Source: Variovorax sp. J2L1-78
GTDB lineage: Bacteria; Pseudomonadota; Gammaproteobacteria; Burkholderiales; Burkholderiaceae_C
DNA: 50,000 nucleotides
Direction: 5' to 3'
Assembly: GCF_030317205.1 (NCBI RefSeq)
Contig: NZ_JASZYB010000002.1
Location: forward strand, 1 to 50,000
Each line of letters begins with the position of its first letter. Position 1 is the stretch's first letter. Positions 17,083-26,986 of the stretch are shown here, in pieces. The position numbers were made by a program, and so were the translations under genes. The notes under the pieces were generated by a model that did not search any database, was not told the DNA's origin, and was given only the letters and a program-made list of their open reading frames with translations.

Positions 17083-17991
17083 ATGACCCTCCTGGCCCGA
17101 TTCCAGAACAGTCGCAACGCGCTCGGCTTCATGTTCATGCTGCCGGCGGCGCTGTTGCTGCTGGTGTTCCTGACCTACCCGCTCGGCCTGGGCACCTGGC
17201 TCGGCTTCACCGACGCCAAGGTCGGCCGGCCGGGGCAGTGGATCGGCCTGGAGAACTACGCCTACCTGTGGGGCGACGCGGTCACGCGGCTGGCGCTGTT
17301 CAACACGCTGCTCTATACCTTCGTGGCGAGCGTGTTCAAGTTCATCCTCGGGCTGTGGCTGGCGATCCTGCTGAACAAGAACATCCGCTTCAAGACCTTC
17401 TTCCGGGCGGTGATCCTGCTGCCGTACATCGTGCCGACCGCGCTGTCGGCCATCGCCTTCTGGTGGATCTACGACTCGCAGTTCTCCATCGTCAGCTGGG
17501 CGCTGGTGAAGATGGGGCTGATCGACCACTACATCGACTTCCTCGGCGACCCGTGGAACGCGCGCATCTCGGTGATCATCGCCAACGTGTGGCGCGGCGT
17601 GCCCTTCGTGGCCATCACGCTGCTGGCCGGGCTGCAGACGATCTCGCCGTCGTACTACGAGGCGTCCGCCATCGACGGCGCGACGCCCTGGCAGCAGTTC
17701 CGCCACGTGACGATGCCGCTGCTCACGCCCATCATCGCGGTGGTCATGACCTTCTCGGTGCTGTTCACCTTCACCGACTTCCAGCTGATCTACGTGATCA
17801 CCCGCGGCGGCCCGCTGAACGCGACGCACCTGATGGCCACGCTCTCGTTCCAGCGCGCCATTTCCGGCGGCGCCCTCGGTGAAGGCGCGGCGATCGCGAT
17901 CGCGATGGTGCCCTTCCTGCTGGCCTGCGTGATGTTCAGTTTCTTCGGCCTGCAGCGCCGTGCATGGCAACAAGGGGGCAGCGACAAATGA
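17083..17991 (+). CDS. Carbohydrate ABC transporter permease (MalF/UgpA type)
   Basis: A 302-aa inner-membrane protein with six predicted helices (first at about 15-37). The EAA loop that contacts the ATPase is EASAIDGATPWQQFRHVTMP (about 198-217). The ATG at 17083 is used; codons further upstream are within the hairpin region and encode no membrane segment. It forms the heterodimeric channel with the next gene, whose start overlaps this stop by four bases (ATGA). Confidence 0.93.
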   Translation: MTLLARFQNSRNALGFMFMLPAALLLLVFLTYPLGLGTWLGFTDAKVGRPGQWIGLENYAYLWGDAVTRLALFNTLLYTFVASVFKFILGLWLAILLNKNIRFKTFFRAVILLPYIVPTALSAIAFWWIYDSQFSIVSWALVKMGLIDHYIDFLGDPWNARISVIIANVWRGVPFVAITLLAGLQTISPSYYEASAIDGATPWQQFRHVTMPLLTPIIAVVMTFSVLFTFTDFQLIYVITRGGPLNATHLMATLSFQRAISGGALGEGAAIAIAMVPFLLACVMFSFFGLQRRAWQQGGSDK

Positions 17992-18863
17992 GCAACTCGA
18001 GCCAAGTCGACACCGTCGGCATGAGTTACCTGGACTCGATCCCGCGCAAGGCGGTGACGGTCTACATCCCGCTCGTGCTGTTCCTGATCGTGCTGCTGTT
18101 CCCGTTCTACTGGATGGCCGTCACCTCGGTGAAACCCGAGGCCGAGCTGCTGGCGCGCGACGGCAACCCGTTCTGGGTGATCAAGCCGACGCTGCAGCAC
18201 TTCTACAAGCTGCTGTTCGAGACGGCGTATCCGCAATGGCTGTGGAACACGGTGCTGGTGTCGGTGGTGTCGACCTTCGTGTCGCTCGCGGCCTCGGTGT
18301 TCGCGGCCTACGCCATCGAGCGGCTGCGCTTCAAGGGGTCCAAGCAGGTGGGCCTGTCGATCTTCCTGGCGTACATGGTGCCGCCGTCGATCCTGTTCAT
18401 CCCGCTGGCCAACGTGGTGTTCAACCTCGGCCTGTTCGACACGCGCTGGGCGCTGATCCTCACCTACCCGACCTTCCTCATTCCCTTCTGCACCTGGCTG
18501 CTGATGGGCTACTTCCGCTCCATCCCGGCGGAGCTGGAAGAGTGCGCGCTGATCGACGGCGCCAGCCGCTGGCAGATCCTGGTGAAGATCGTGCTGCCGC
18601 TGGCGGTGCCGGGCCTGATCTCGGCCGGCATCTTCGCCTTCACGCTGTCGTGGAACGAGTTCATCTACGCGCTGACCTTCATCTCGTCGTCGGAGGTCAA
18701 GACGGTGCCGGTCGGCGTGGTCACCGAGCTGGTGCAGGGCGACGTGTACCAGTGGGGGCCGCTGATGGCCGGCGCGCTGCTCGGCTCGCTGCCGGTGGCC
18801 TTCATCTACTCGTTCTTCGTCGAGTACTACGTGTCGGGGATGACCGGGTCGGTCAAGGAGTGA
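17988..18863 (+). CDS. Carbohydrate ABC transporter permease (MalG/UgpE type)
   Basis: A 291-aa inner-membrane permease with six helices (first at about 24-44). The EAA motif reads EECALIDGASRWQILVKIVLP (in part, about 181-200). It is the last gene of the importer operon; its stop lies 12 bases from the stop of the convergent metalloprotease gene, leaving no room for a separate terminator. Translation is coupled to the preceding permease by a four-base overlap. Confidence 0.93.
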   Translation: MSNSSQVDTVGMSYLDSIPRKAVTVYIPLVLFLIVLLFPFYWMAVTSVKPEAELLARDGNPFWVIKPTLQHFYKLLFETAYPQWLWNTVLVSVVSTFVSLAASVFAAYAIERLRFKGSKQVGLSIFLAYMVPPSILFIPLANVVFNLGLFDTRWALILTYPTFLIPFCTWLLMGYFRSIPAELEECALIDGASRWQILVKIVLPLAVPGLISAGIFAFTLSWNEFIYALTFISSSEVKTVPVGVVTELVQGDVYQWGPLMAGALLGSLPVAFIYSFFVEYYVSGMTGSVKE

Positions 18864-18875
18864 GCGTGCGCTCGG

Positions 18876-19772
18876 TCACCAGCGCGGCACCGGTTCGTCC
18901 TTGAGCTGCTGTCGCAGCGCGCCGTAGTCCGGCACCACGCTCTCGACCGTTTCCCAGAAACGGGGGCTGTGGTCCATCACGCGCAGGTGCGCGAGCTCGT
19001 GCACCACCACATAGTCGATCACCGGCATGCGATAGTGCACCAGCCGCCAGTTCAGGCGGATGGCGCCGTCTGCGCTGGCGCTGCCCCAGCGCGTGGCGGC
19101 GTTCGACAGCGACAGCTTGGTCCAGCGCACACCCAGCTGCGGCGCGTAGAGCGTCAGCCGCTCCTGGAAGATGCGCTTGGCCTGGCGCATGAGCCAGGCC
19201 TGCGCGGCATCGCGGATCTGCGCCGTGGTCGCATTGTTCGCCACCGACAGGCGCAGCTCGCGCACGCCGCCCTCGTCCGGCTCGGCGTCGAGCATCGCGC
19301 CCACGCCGTCGAAGGCATGGCGCGGGTCGAGCCGCACCGTGACCTGTTCGCCGAGAAAAGGAATGCACGCGCCGTCCTTCCATTCGATGCGCGCGGATTC
19401 GAGCCGCTCGTGCCGCTGCTGGGCCTCATCGAGCTTGCGCACGATCCAGTCGGCCTTCTCCTGCAGCGCCGCGTCGACGTCGCGCAGCGCGACCCAGCGC
19501 GGCGCGCGCACCGACAGGCCTTCGGCGCCGACCACGAAGCCGATGGTGCGGCGCTTGCCGCGCGCGAATTCGTAGGCGACCTGCGCGTGGCCCAGCACCG
19601 CCTCGCGCGTGGCGCGCGGGTGCACGAAACGCGCAAGGCGCAGCGTGTCGGACAGCGGCACGGCGGGCAGCGACGGGCCCTGCGGCTCGACGGCCTTCGG
19701 CGCTGCGGGCTCGGCCGCGGGCGCCGGCACCTCGGCACGCAGCTCGTCGAACAGGTCCAGGGTGAATTGCAT
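18876..19772 (-). CDS. YgjP/SprT-like M48-type zinc metallopeptidase
   Basis: A protein of about 298 aa of the DUF45 (YgjP-like) family. The zinc motif HELAH (H258, E259, H262) is followed by DHSPRFWE, whose His (H268) is the usual third ligand. Residues ~15-45 are a Pro/Ala-rich linker. Alternative starts lie 12 bases (ATG, 19784) and 21 bases (GTG, 19793) upstream; I chose the ATG at 19772 because family members begin near QFTLDLF. It is the last gene of the glyQ-glyS-gmhB-plsC block and starts 25 bases after plsC. Function of the family is uncertain; proteolysis is assumed from the motif. Confidence 0.85.
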   Translation of the reverse strand: MQFTLDLFDELRAEVPAPAAEPAAPKAVEPQGPSLPAVPLSDTLRLARFVHPRATREAVLGHAQVAYEFARGKRRTIGFVVGAEGLSVRAPRWVALRDVDAALQEKADWIVRKLDEAQQRHERLESARIEWKDGACIPFLGEQVTVRLDPRHAFDGVGAMLDAEPDEGGVRELRLSVANNATTAQIRDAAQAWLMRQAKRIFQERLTLYAPQLGVRWTKLSLSNAATRWGSASADGAIRLNWRLVHYRMPVIDYVVVHELAHLRVMDHSPRFWETVESVVPDYGALRQQLKDEPVPRW

Positions 19773-19797
19773 CAGGCCGCGCATCGCACGCACCCGC

Positions 19798-20532
19798 TCA
19801 ACGGTAGGCCTCGGGGTCGAGCCGCCGCATCTCGGCTTCGATCCATGCCTCGACCTCGCGCATCAGCTCGACCGGCTCGCGGCCGACGCTGGAGATGGCC
19901 GGGCCGATCGACACGTCGACGACGCCTGGCCGCTTGACGAAGGCCTTGCGCGGCCAGACCTTGGCCGAGGTGACGGCGATCGGGATCACCGGCGCGCCCG
20001 TCTCGACCGCCAGCCGCGTGCCGCCGCTCTTGTAGGTGCCCTGCTGGCCACGGGGGATGCGGGTGCCCTCGGGAAACATGATGATCCAGATGCCCTGCGC
20101 CAGCAGCGCGCGGCCCTGCTTGACCACCTTGTTGAAGGCCTGCGCGCGCTGGCTGCGGTCGATGTGGATCATGTCCAGCCGCGCCATCGCCCAGCCGAAG
20201 AAGGGCACGTAGATCAGTTCCTTCTTGAACACGTAGGCCAGCGGGTGCGGCATCAGCGTGGGCATGAGGAAGGTCTCGAGCGTGGACTGGTGCTTGACCA
20301 GCAGCACCGCGCCCGCGCGCTGCTCCTGGGGCAGGTTCTCCATGCCGGTGACCCGCGTGCGGATGCCCAGGATGACCCGCGCACCGCCGATGGCCCAGCC
20401 CAGCCAGCGCTCGGCCATCCAGTACAGCGGCTCGCCGCGGCGCCAGATCGACGCCACGCACATGATGATGCCCCAGGGAATGACGGTGACCAGCATCCAC
20501 GCCATGTGGACCACCGAGCGCACGAACGCCAT
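19798..20532 (-). CDS. plsC: 1-acyl-sn-glycerol-3-phosphate acyltransferase
   Basis: A 244-aa membrane-bound acyltransferase that makes phosphatidic acid from lysophosphatidic acid. An N-terminal hydrophobic helix (about 8-28) anchors it. The acceptor motif FPEGTR is at 153-158. The catalytic motif reads H81-Q-S-T-L-E86, so the usual HX4D aspartate is glutamate; betaproteobacterial members often show KHQSxxET, so this is a lineage variant, not a defect. The start codon overlaps the gmhB stop by one base (TGATG). Part of the conserved glyQS-gmhB-plsC operon. Confidence 0.93.
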   Translation of the reverse strand: MAFVRSVVHMAWMLVTVIPWGIIMCVASIWRRGEPLYWMAERWLGWAIGGARVILGIRTRVTGMENLPQEQRAGAVLLVKHQSTLETFLMPTLMPHPLAYVFKKELIYVPFFGWAMARLDMIHIDRSQRAQAFNKVVKQGRALLAQGIWIIMFPEGTRIPRGQQGTYKSGGTRLAVETGAPVIPIAVTSAKVWPRKAFVKRPGVVDVSIGPAISSVGREPVELMREVEAWIEAEMRRLDPEAYR

Positions 20533-21113
20533 CAGACGGCCACCTGCACGGCTGCCTTCTGCGCCTCGCGCGCGAGCAGGAAATCGACGAAGGCCGACAG
20601 GTCGTCGTGCACCTGCGTGTTGGGCGGGTACTCGGGCGGCAGCGGGTCGACATTGCGGCAGGCCGCCCCCATGCCGGTCAACAGCAGGTGCGGCTCGCAG
20701 CCGGCGGCGGCCCCGGCCTGCAGGTCGCGCAGGCTGTCGCCGGCGGTGGGCACGTTGGTCAGGTCGACGCCATAGCGCTCGCCGATCTGCAGGAACAGGC
20801 CGGGCTTGGGCTTGCGGCAGCCGCAGTCCTCGTCGGGGCTGTGCGGGCAGTAGAAGATCGCGTCGACCCGGCCACCGACGGCGGCCAGCATCTTGTGCAT
20901 CTTCGCGTGCATGGCGTTGAGCGACACCACATCGAACAGCCCGCGGCCGAGGCCCGACTGGTTCGACGCGATCACCACGTGCCACCCCGCATGGTTGAGC
21001 CTGGCGATGGCTTCCAGGGCCTGCGGCAGCGGCGTCCACTCGGTCTCGCTCTTGACGAAGTCGTCGCGGTGCAGGTTGATGCTGCCGTTGCGGTCGAGGA
21101 TGACGAGTTTCAT
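20532..21113 (-). CDS. gmhB: D-glycero-beta-D-manno-heptose-1,7-bisphosphate 7-phosphatase, with altered catalytic motif
   Basis: A 193-aa HAD phosphatase of the ADP-heptose pathway for lipopolysaccharide core. The nucleophile D7 is present, but motif I reads D-R-N9-G-S, where the family has D-x-D-G-T: the acid/base aspartate is Asn and the following Thr is Ser. Everything else looks intact: ASNQSG (motif II), the zinc site C-x-H-x7-C-x-C in CPHSPDEDCGC, the lysine in RKPKPG and the acidic AGDSLRD (motif IV). The HAD acid/base aspartate is normally essential, so activity may be low, redirected or lost. It lies 22 bases after glyS and touches plsC. Family certain; activity uncertain. Confidence 0.88.
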   Translation of the reverse strand: MKLVILDRNGSINLHRDDFVKSETEWTPLPQALEAIARLNHAGWHVVIASNQSGLGRGLFDVVSLNAMHAKMHKMLAAVGGRVDAIFYCPHSPDEDCGCRKPKPGLFLQIGERYGVDLTNVPTAGDSLRDLQAGAAAGCEPHLLLTGMGAACRNVDPLPPEYPPNTQVHDDLSAFVDFLLAREAQKAAVQVAV

Positions 21114-21135
21114 GAGGGGCCTCGCGTGGGTTCGA

Positions 21136-23271
21136 TCAGGCCGCCAGCCGCTCCAGCAGCGCCACGCGGTTCATCGCCCCGTGCAGCAGCTTGAGCAGGC
21201 CGAGGCGGTTGAGCCGCAGGTCGAGCTGTTCGGCATTGACCATCACGCCGTCGAAGAAGGCGTCGACCGGCGCGCGCAGGGCGGCCAGGGTCTGCAGCGA
21301 TGCGGTGTAGTCGCCAGCCTCGAACTGCGCGTCGGCGGCGGGCAGGATGCGCTCCATCGCGTCGTGCAGCGACTTCTCGGCGGGTTCCTGCAGCAGCACC
21401 GGGCTGACGTGGGCGTCGGCCTCGGGCGACTTCTTCAGGATGTTGCCGATGCGCTTGTTGGCGGCGGCCAGCGCCGGCGCCTCGGGCAGGGCGGCGAAGG
21501 CGCGGACGGCCGCCAGCAGCTTGGGCACGTCGCCCAGGCGCTGCGGCTGTGGGGCCAGCACGGCGTCGACTTCCTGCGCGCTGGCGCCCTGCTCGCGCAG
21601 GCTGCCGGCGAGGCGATCGAGGATGAAGCCCTCCAGGTCGACCACGGCACGGTCGCGGTCGAAACCGTCGATGCCCTGGAAGACGGCGGCGGTGCCGATC
21701 AGCAATGCCTTCAGGTCGAGCAGCAGGTCCTTCTCGATCAGCATCCGCACCACGCCCAGCGCATGGCGGCGCAGCGCGAACGGGTCGCGGTCGCCGGTGG
21801 GCAGGTTGCCGATGCCAAACATGCCGACCAGCGTCTCGAGCTTGTCGGCCAGCGCCACCACCACGCCGACCTCGCCGCGCGGCAGCGTATCGCCGGCGAA
21901 GCGCGGCTTGTAGTGGTCTTCGATGGCGTCGGCCACGTCGACGGCCAGGCCGTCGTGCAGCGCGTAGTAGCGGCCCATGGTGCCCTGCAGTTCGGGGAAC
22001 TCCCCGACCATGTCGGTCACCAGGTCGGCCTTGGCGAGCTGCGCGGCCTGGGTCGCCTGCGCGGCGAGCGTGCCGTCGCCCAGCTGTTCGGCGATGGTGC
22101 GCGCGATGTGCATCACGCGCGTCACGCGTTCGCCCTGCGTGCCCAGCTTGTTGTGATAGACCACCTTGCCCAGCGATTCCACGCGCGAGGCCAGCGACTT
22201 CTTGCGGTCCTGGTCGAAGAAGAACTTGGCGTCGGCCAGGCGCGGGCGCACCACGCGCTCGTTGCCACCGATGACCGCGCTCGCATCGTCGGGGCTGATG
22301 TTGCTCACGACCAGGAACTGGTTGGTGAGCTTGTCGGCCGCGTCGAGCAGGGGGAAGTACTTCTGGTTGGCCTTCATCGTGAGGATGAGGCATTCCTGCG
22401 GCACGTCGAGGAACTCGCGCTCGAAGCTGCAGATGAGCACGTTCGGCCGCTCGACCAGTGCGGTGACTTCGTCGAGCAGCGCATCGTCATCGATCGGCTT
22501 CGCGCCGCCACCGACCTTCGCGGCGGCCTGCGCCAGCTGGCGGGCGATCTCGGTGCGGCGGGCATCAAAGCCGGCGATGACCGCGCCCTCCTCTTCCAGC
22601 TGCAGCGCGTAGCTGCTGGCGTCGCGCAGCACCACCGGGTCGACCTTGGCTTCGAAGCGGTGGCCGTGCGTCTCGCGGCCGGCCGTGAGGCCCAGCGCCT
22701 CGACCGGCACCACGTCGCCGCCGTGCAGCGCGACCAGGCCGTGCGCCGGGCGCACGAAGCTCACGCTGGTCCAGCCGGGCAGTTCGCCGTTCTCGAGCTG
22801 GTAGCTCATGACCTTCGGGATCGGCAGCTTGGCGATGGCTTCGGCCAGCGCCTTCTGCAGGCCCTCGGCCAGCGTTGCGCCCTTGGCCGTGCTCTCGTAG
22901 AAGAGCGCCTCGGCCTTGCCGTCGAGCGCGCGCTTGAGCGTGGGCACGGCGGACGCGTCGGCGCCGAGCGCACCCAGGCGCTTGAGCAGCGCCGGCGTGG
23001 CGTTGCCCGCCGCGTCGAGGCCGACGGCCACCGGCATCAGCTTCTGCGAGACCGCCTTGTCGGCGGCCTGCGCCACCACGTTCGTGAGGTGCGCGCCCAG
23101 GCGGCGCGGCGAGGCATAGGACGTGAGCACCGCGCCGGCCTCGGCCAGGCCGAGCGCGACGAGCTGGTCGCGAAGGACGCCGGCGAAGGCGTCGCCCAGC
23201 TTCTTCAGCGCCTTGGGTGGCAGTTCCTCGACGAACAGTTCGACGAGCAGGTTCTTGGTATTGGTGATCAT
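21136..23271 (-). CDS. glyS: Glycine-tRNA ligase beta subunit
   Basis: A 711-aa subunit of the bacterial alpha2-beta2 glycyl-tRNA synthetase, which charges tRNA-Gly in the cytoplasm. The N-terminus LLVELFVEELPPKALKKL is diagnostic, with an HD-like domain in the middle and a C-terminal DALR anticodon-binding domain (about 600-700, ending LHGAMNRVALLERLAA). Full length for the family (about 690-720). The gene starts four bases after the glyQ stop, so it is transcribed and translated with it. Confidence 0.97.
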   Translation of the reverse strand: MITNTKNLLVELFVEELPPKALKKLGDAFAGVLRDQLVALGLAEAGAVLTSYASPRRLGAHLTNVVAQAADKAVSQKLMPVAVGLDAAGNATPALLKRLGALGADASAVPTLKRALDGKAEALFYESTAKGATLAEGLQKALAEAIAKLPIPKVMSYQLENGELPGWTSVSFVRPAHGLVALHGGDVVPVEALGLTAGRETHGHRFEAKVDPVVLRDASSYALQLEEEGAVIAGFDARRTEIARQLAQAAAKVGGGAKPIDDDALLDEVTALVERPNVLICSFEREFLDVPQECLILTMKANQKYFPLLDAADKLTNQFLVVSNISPDDASAVIGGNERVVRPRLADAKFFFDQDRKKSLASRVESLGKVVYHNKLGTQGERVTRVMHIARTIAEQLGDGTLAAQATQAAQLAKADLVTDMVGEFPELQGTMGRYYALHDGLAVDVADAIEDHYKPRFAGDTLPRGEVGVVVALADKLETLVGMFGIGNLPTGDRDPFALRRHALGVVRMLIEKDLLLDLKALLIGTAAVFQGIDGFDRDRAVVDLEGFILDRLAGSLREQGASAQEVDAVLAPQPQRLGDVPKLLAAVRAFAALPEAPALAAANKRIGNILKKSPEADAHVSPVLLQEPAEKSLHDAMERILPAADAQFEAGDYTASLQTLAALRAPVDAFFDGVMVNAEQLDLRLNRLGLLKLLHGAMNRVALLERLAA

Positions 23272-23275
23272 GGGA

Positions 23276-24190
<915 letters not shown>

Positions 24191-24227
24191 GGAAGCTGGC
24201 CGGCGCAGGCCGGACATTGGACAGTCG

Positions 24228-24243
24228 GCGGGCCGGGGCCCGC
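24228..24243 (-). other. GC-rich inverted repeat in the glyQ leader
   Basis: GCGGGC (24228-24233) pairs with GCCCGC (24238-24243) about 38 bases upstream of the glyQ start, in the 195-base gap between the divergent glyQ and diacylglycerol-kinase-like genes. It could form an mRNA hairpin. No T-box or other riboswitch is recognisable here, and no promoter is obvious. Confidence 0.35.
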
Positions 24244-24385
24244 GAGGCGCCGATTTTACGGGCCGGGCGGCCTCGGCTTTGGCGTCTCTCCCACACGCGG
24301 CCGGGCGCTTGCCCGCCGGACTGTCGGCCGCGACGATGCGATAACCCCTGACGCGCCCGCCACGGGCGTCCACCCGACCTCTCCG

Positions 24386-25360
24386 ATGCCCATCACGCCC
24401 CCCGACCTCGCGCCCGACGCGCCCCTCTTCATCGTCCTGAACGCCGGGTCGGGCAAGCACGCGCCCGCGCCGGTGCGCGCCGCGGTCGAGCAGGCCTGCG
24501 GCGCCGCGGGGCGGCGGCACCGCATCTTCCTGGTCGAGCAGCCCGGCCAGTTGCAGGCCTTCGCGCGCGAGGCGGTGGAGCGCGCGCGCGCCAACGGCGG
24601 CATCGTGGTGGCGGCCGGCGGCGACGGCACCATCAACGCAGTGGCCCAGGCCACGCTCGGCAGCGGTTGCGCCTTCGGCGTGCTGCCGCAGGGCACCTTC
24701 AACTATTTCAGCCGCACCCACGGCATCCCGGCCGAGAACGAGGCGGCGCTGCAGGTGCTGCTGAACGAGCCGCCGCGTGCGGTGCAGGTCGGCCTGGTGA
24801 ACGACAAGGTGTTCCTGGTCAACGCCAGCCTGGGGCTCTATGCGCAACTGCTGGAGGAGCGCGAGGCCTTCAAGCGCGACTACGGGCGCAGCCGGCTGAT
24901 CGCCCTCGGCGCGGCCGTGGTGACCATGCTGCGCGGCGGACACCGCTCGTGGCGGCTGCGGCTGGCGCTGCGCGGGCAGGAGCGCGACGTGCGCACCCGG
25001 TCGCTCTTCGTCGGCAACAATGCGCTGCAGCTGCACCAGGTCGGCATCGACGACGCCGACGCGCCCGAAGAAGGCCGGCTCGCCGCCATCGCGGTCAAGC
25101 CCGGCCACTGGTGGTCGCTGCCGGGCCTCCTGGTGCGCGGCGCGCTCGGCAAGCTGGGCGACGCCGACGACATCGTGACCTTCCCCTTCGCCTCGCTGAC
25201 GGTGAAGCCGGCCGGCTCGCACGGCCGGCGCCGCATCAAGGTGGCGACCGACGGCGAGCTCAACTGGCTGGACATGCCGCTGCTGTTCCGCGTGGCGCCC
25301 GAGCCGCTGTGGCTGATCAAGCCGGCCGTGGCGCCGGAGCTCGAGGCGGCGCGGGCATGA
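24386..25360 (+). CDS. Diacylglycerol/lipid kinase family protein
   Basis: A 324-aa cytoplasmic protein of the DAGK/YegS family, which phosphorylates diacylglycerol or related lipids with ATP. The ATP-binding loop is [13 protein letters not shown] (about residues 73-85), preceded by an N-terminal [10 protein letters not shown] strand-loop. A second conserved patch, [15 protein letters not shown] (about 98-112), corresponds to the PLGTxNxFA motif. The C-terminal beta-sandwich is complete. It is the first of three genes with overlapping ends (metallophosphoesterase and PAP2 phosphatase follow), all on phosphate-ester chemistry. Its stop overlaps the next start by four bases. Confidence 0.9.
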   Translation: MPITPPDLAPDAPLFIVLNAGSGKHAPAPVRAAVEQACGAAGRRHRIFLVEQPGQLQAFAREAVERARANGGIVVAAGGDGTINAVAQATLGSGCAFGVLPQGTFNYFSRTHGIPAENEAALQVLLNEPPRAVQVGLVNDKVFLVNASLGLYAQLLEEREAFKRDYGRSRLIALGAAVVTMLRGGHRSWRLRLALRGQERDVRTRSLFVGNNALQLHQVGIDDADAPEEGRLAAIAVKPGHWWSLPGLLVRGALGKLGDADDIVTFPFASLTVKPAGSHGRRRIKVATDGELNWLDMPLLFRVAPEPLWLIKPAVAPELEAARA

Positions 25361-26166
25361 GCGTGCTGCTGCAGATCTCCGACACGCACTTCGGCACTGA
25401 GCAGGCCCCCGTGGTCGCAGCCCTCGAGGCGCTGGTGCACGACACGCAGCCAGCGCTGGTGGTGCTGTCGGGCGACATCACCCAGCGCGCGACGCGGGCG
25501 CAGTTCGCTGCGGCGCGCGCCTTCATGGACCGGCTCGGGGTGCCCTGGCTCGCCATTCCGGGCAACCACGACATTCCGCTGTTCCAGGTGGGCGCACGGC
25601 TGTTCAGCCCCTACGGGCGCTACACCGATGCCTTCGGCAGCGACTTGGAGCCGGCGTTCTCCTCGCCCGACTGGCTGGTGCTGACCGTCAACACGACGCG
25701 CTGGTACCGGCATGCGGACGGCGAGGTGTCCGAGGCGCAGATCGCGCGCGTGGCGCAACGGCTCGCCAGCGCCACGCCGGCGCAGCGGCGTGTCGTCGTC
25801 ACACACCAGCCGGTGCTGGTGACCCGGCCCGAAGACGAGCGCAACCGCCTGCACGGCGCCGACGCGGCGTTGCGCCGCTGGGCCGCGGCCGGGGCCGACC
25901 TGGTGCTGGGCGGCCACATCCACCTGCCCTTCGTTCGGGCGGCGCACGAGGCCGGCGCCGGCGTGTCGCGCGCGCTCTGGGCGGTGCAGGCCGGCACGGC
26001 GGTGTCGTCGCGCGTGCGCGGTGGCCAGCCCAACTCGGTCAATCTGCTGCGGCCGGGCGCTGCGTCCGGGCCGCGCACGTGCACGGTCGAACGCTGGGAC
26101 CATGCGGCGGCCGAAGGCCGCTTCGTGCCGGGCCAGGTGCACACGCTGGCGCTGGCCGATGCCTGA
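25357..26166 (+). CDS. Calcineurin-like metallophosphoesterase
   Basis: A 269-aa two-metal phosphoesterase. The motifs are in order: D-x-H in ISDTHFG (about 7-13), GD in VVLSGDITQ (about 35-43), GNHD in IPGNHDIPL (about 67-75), H in VVVTHQPVL and GHxH in LGGHIHLP. The arrangement resembles the CpdA/Icc and glycerophosphodiesterase group (cyclic nucleotide phosphodiesterase-like). Translation is coupled to the kinase gene (four-base overlap) and to the PAP2 gene (eight-base overlap). Context suggests a phospholipid or glycerophosphodiester substrate, but this is an inference. Confidence 0.9.
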   Translation: MSVLLQISDTHFGTEQAPVVAALEALVHDTQPALVVLSGDITQRATRAQFAAARAFMDRLGVPWLAIPGNHDIPLFQVGARLFSPYGRYTDAFGSDLEPAFSSPDWLVLTVNTTRWYRHADGEVSEAQIARVAQRLASATPAQRRVVVTHQPVLVTRPEDERNRLHGADAALRRWAAAGADLVLGGHIHLPFVRAAHEAGAGVSRALWAVQAGTAVSSRVRGGQPNSVNLLRPGAASGPRTCTVERWDHAAAEGRFVPGQVHTLALADA

Positions 26167-26986
26167 AGCGTCCGGCACCCCGCTGCTGATCGCGCTGGCG
26201 CACGCCATGGCGCCGCATGCCTTGCCGGCCTTTCTGCTTGTGCTGCTGACGGCCGTGACTGCTGGCGGCCTCGCCTGCGGATGGCTTCAGCGCCGGCATG
26301 CCGCCCTCGAAGCCGAGACCGAAGCTCGACCACCGCGTCTCGTGCTCAGCCTGGCACTCGGCTTCGCCGCCGTCGTCGCCGCCGCCGCCCTGTTCGCGGG
26401 GATCGCCGAACGGGCGACGCCGACGCACACGCTCGGCCGCGCCGACCAGGTGCTGGCCGACGGCATCGCCGCGACGCTGCCCTGGGCGGCGCTGCGCGCC
26501 TTCAGCGTGCTCACGCACCTGGGCGACCGCGCGGTGCTGATCGCGATCGGCGTCGGCATGGCCGCATGGCTGCTGTGGCGCCGCCACACCGGCCTGGCGC
26601 TGGGCTGGATGCTGGCGCTGGGCGGCAACGCGGTGCTCAACCCGACGCTCAAGAATCTCTTCGAACGGGCGCGGCCGGTGCATGACCACGGCCTGGCCTT
26701 GGAGGACGGCTACAGCTTCCCGAGCGGCCACAGCTCGGGATCGATGGTCGTCTACGGAATGCTGCTGTACGTCGCCCTGCAACTGCTGCCACCGCGCTGG
26801 CATGCGCCGGCCGTGATGGCGGCGATCGCGGTGATCCTCACCACCGCCTGCAGCCGCATCTTCCTGCAGGTGCATTTCGCGAGCGACGTGGCCGCCGGTC
26901 TGCTGTCCGGCGGCACCTGGCTGGCGGTGTGCATCGCCAGCCTGGCATGGGCGCAAGGGCGCACCCGGGCGCGGCCCGCTACTTGA
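26159..26986 (+). CDS. PAP2-family membrane phosphatase
   Basis: A 275-aa inner-membrane protein with about six helices. The phosphatidate phosphatase type 2 signature is complete: K-x6-RP in KNLFERARP (about 163-171), PSGHSSGS (about 184-191) and SRIFLQVHFASD with catalytic His and Asp (about 227-238). Such enzymes dephosphorylate phosphatidate, undecaprenyl pyrophosphate or similar lipids facing the periplasm. The ATG at 26159 overlaps the preceding stop by eight bases. Its own 3' end overlaps the 3' end of the convergent lipoprotein gene by eight bases. Confidence 0.9.
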   Translation: MPEASGTPLLIALAHAMAPHALPAFLLVLLTAVTAGGLACGWLQRRHAALEAETEARPPRLVLSLALGFAAVVAAAALFAGIAERATPTHTLGRADQVLADGIAATLPWAALRAFSVLTHLGDRAVLIAIGVGMAAWLLWRRHTGLALGWMLALGGNAVLNPTLKNLFERARPVHDHGLALEDGYSFPSGHSSGSMVVYGMLLYVALQLLPPRWHAPAVMAAIAVILTTACSRIFLQVHFASDVAAGLLSGGTWLAVCIASLAWAQGRTRARPAT

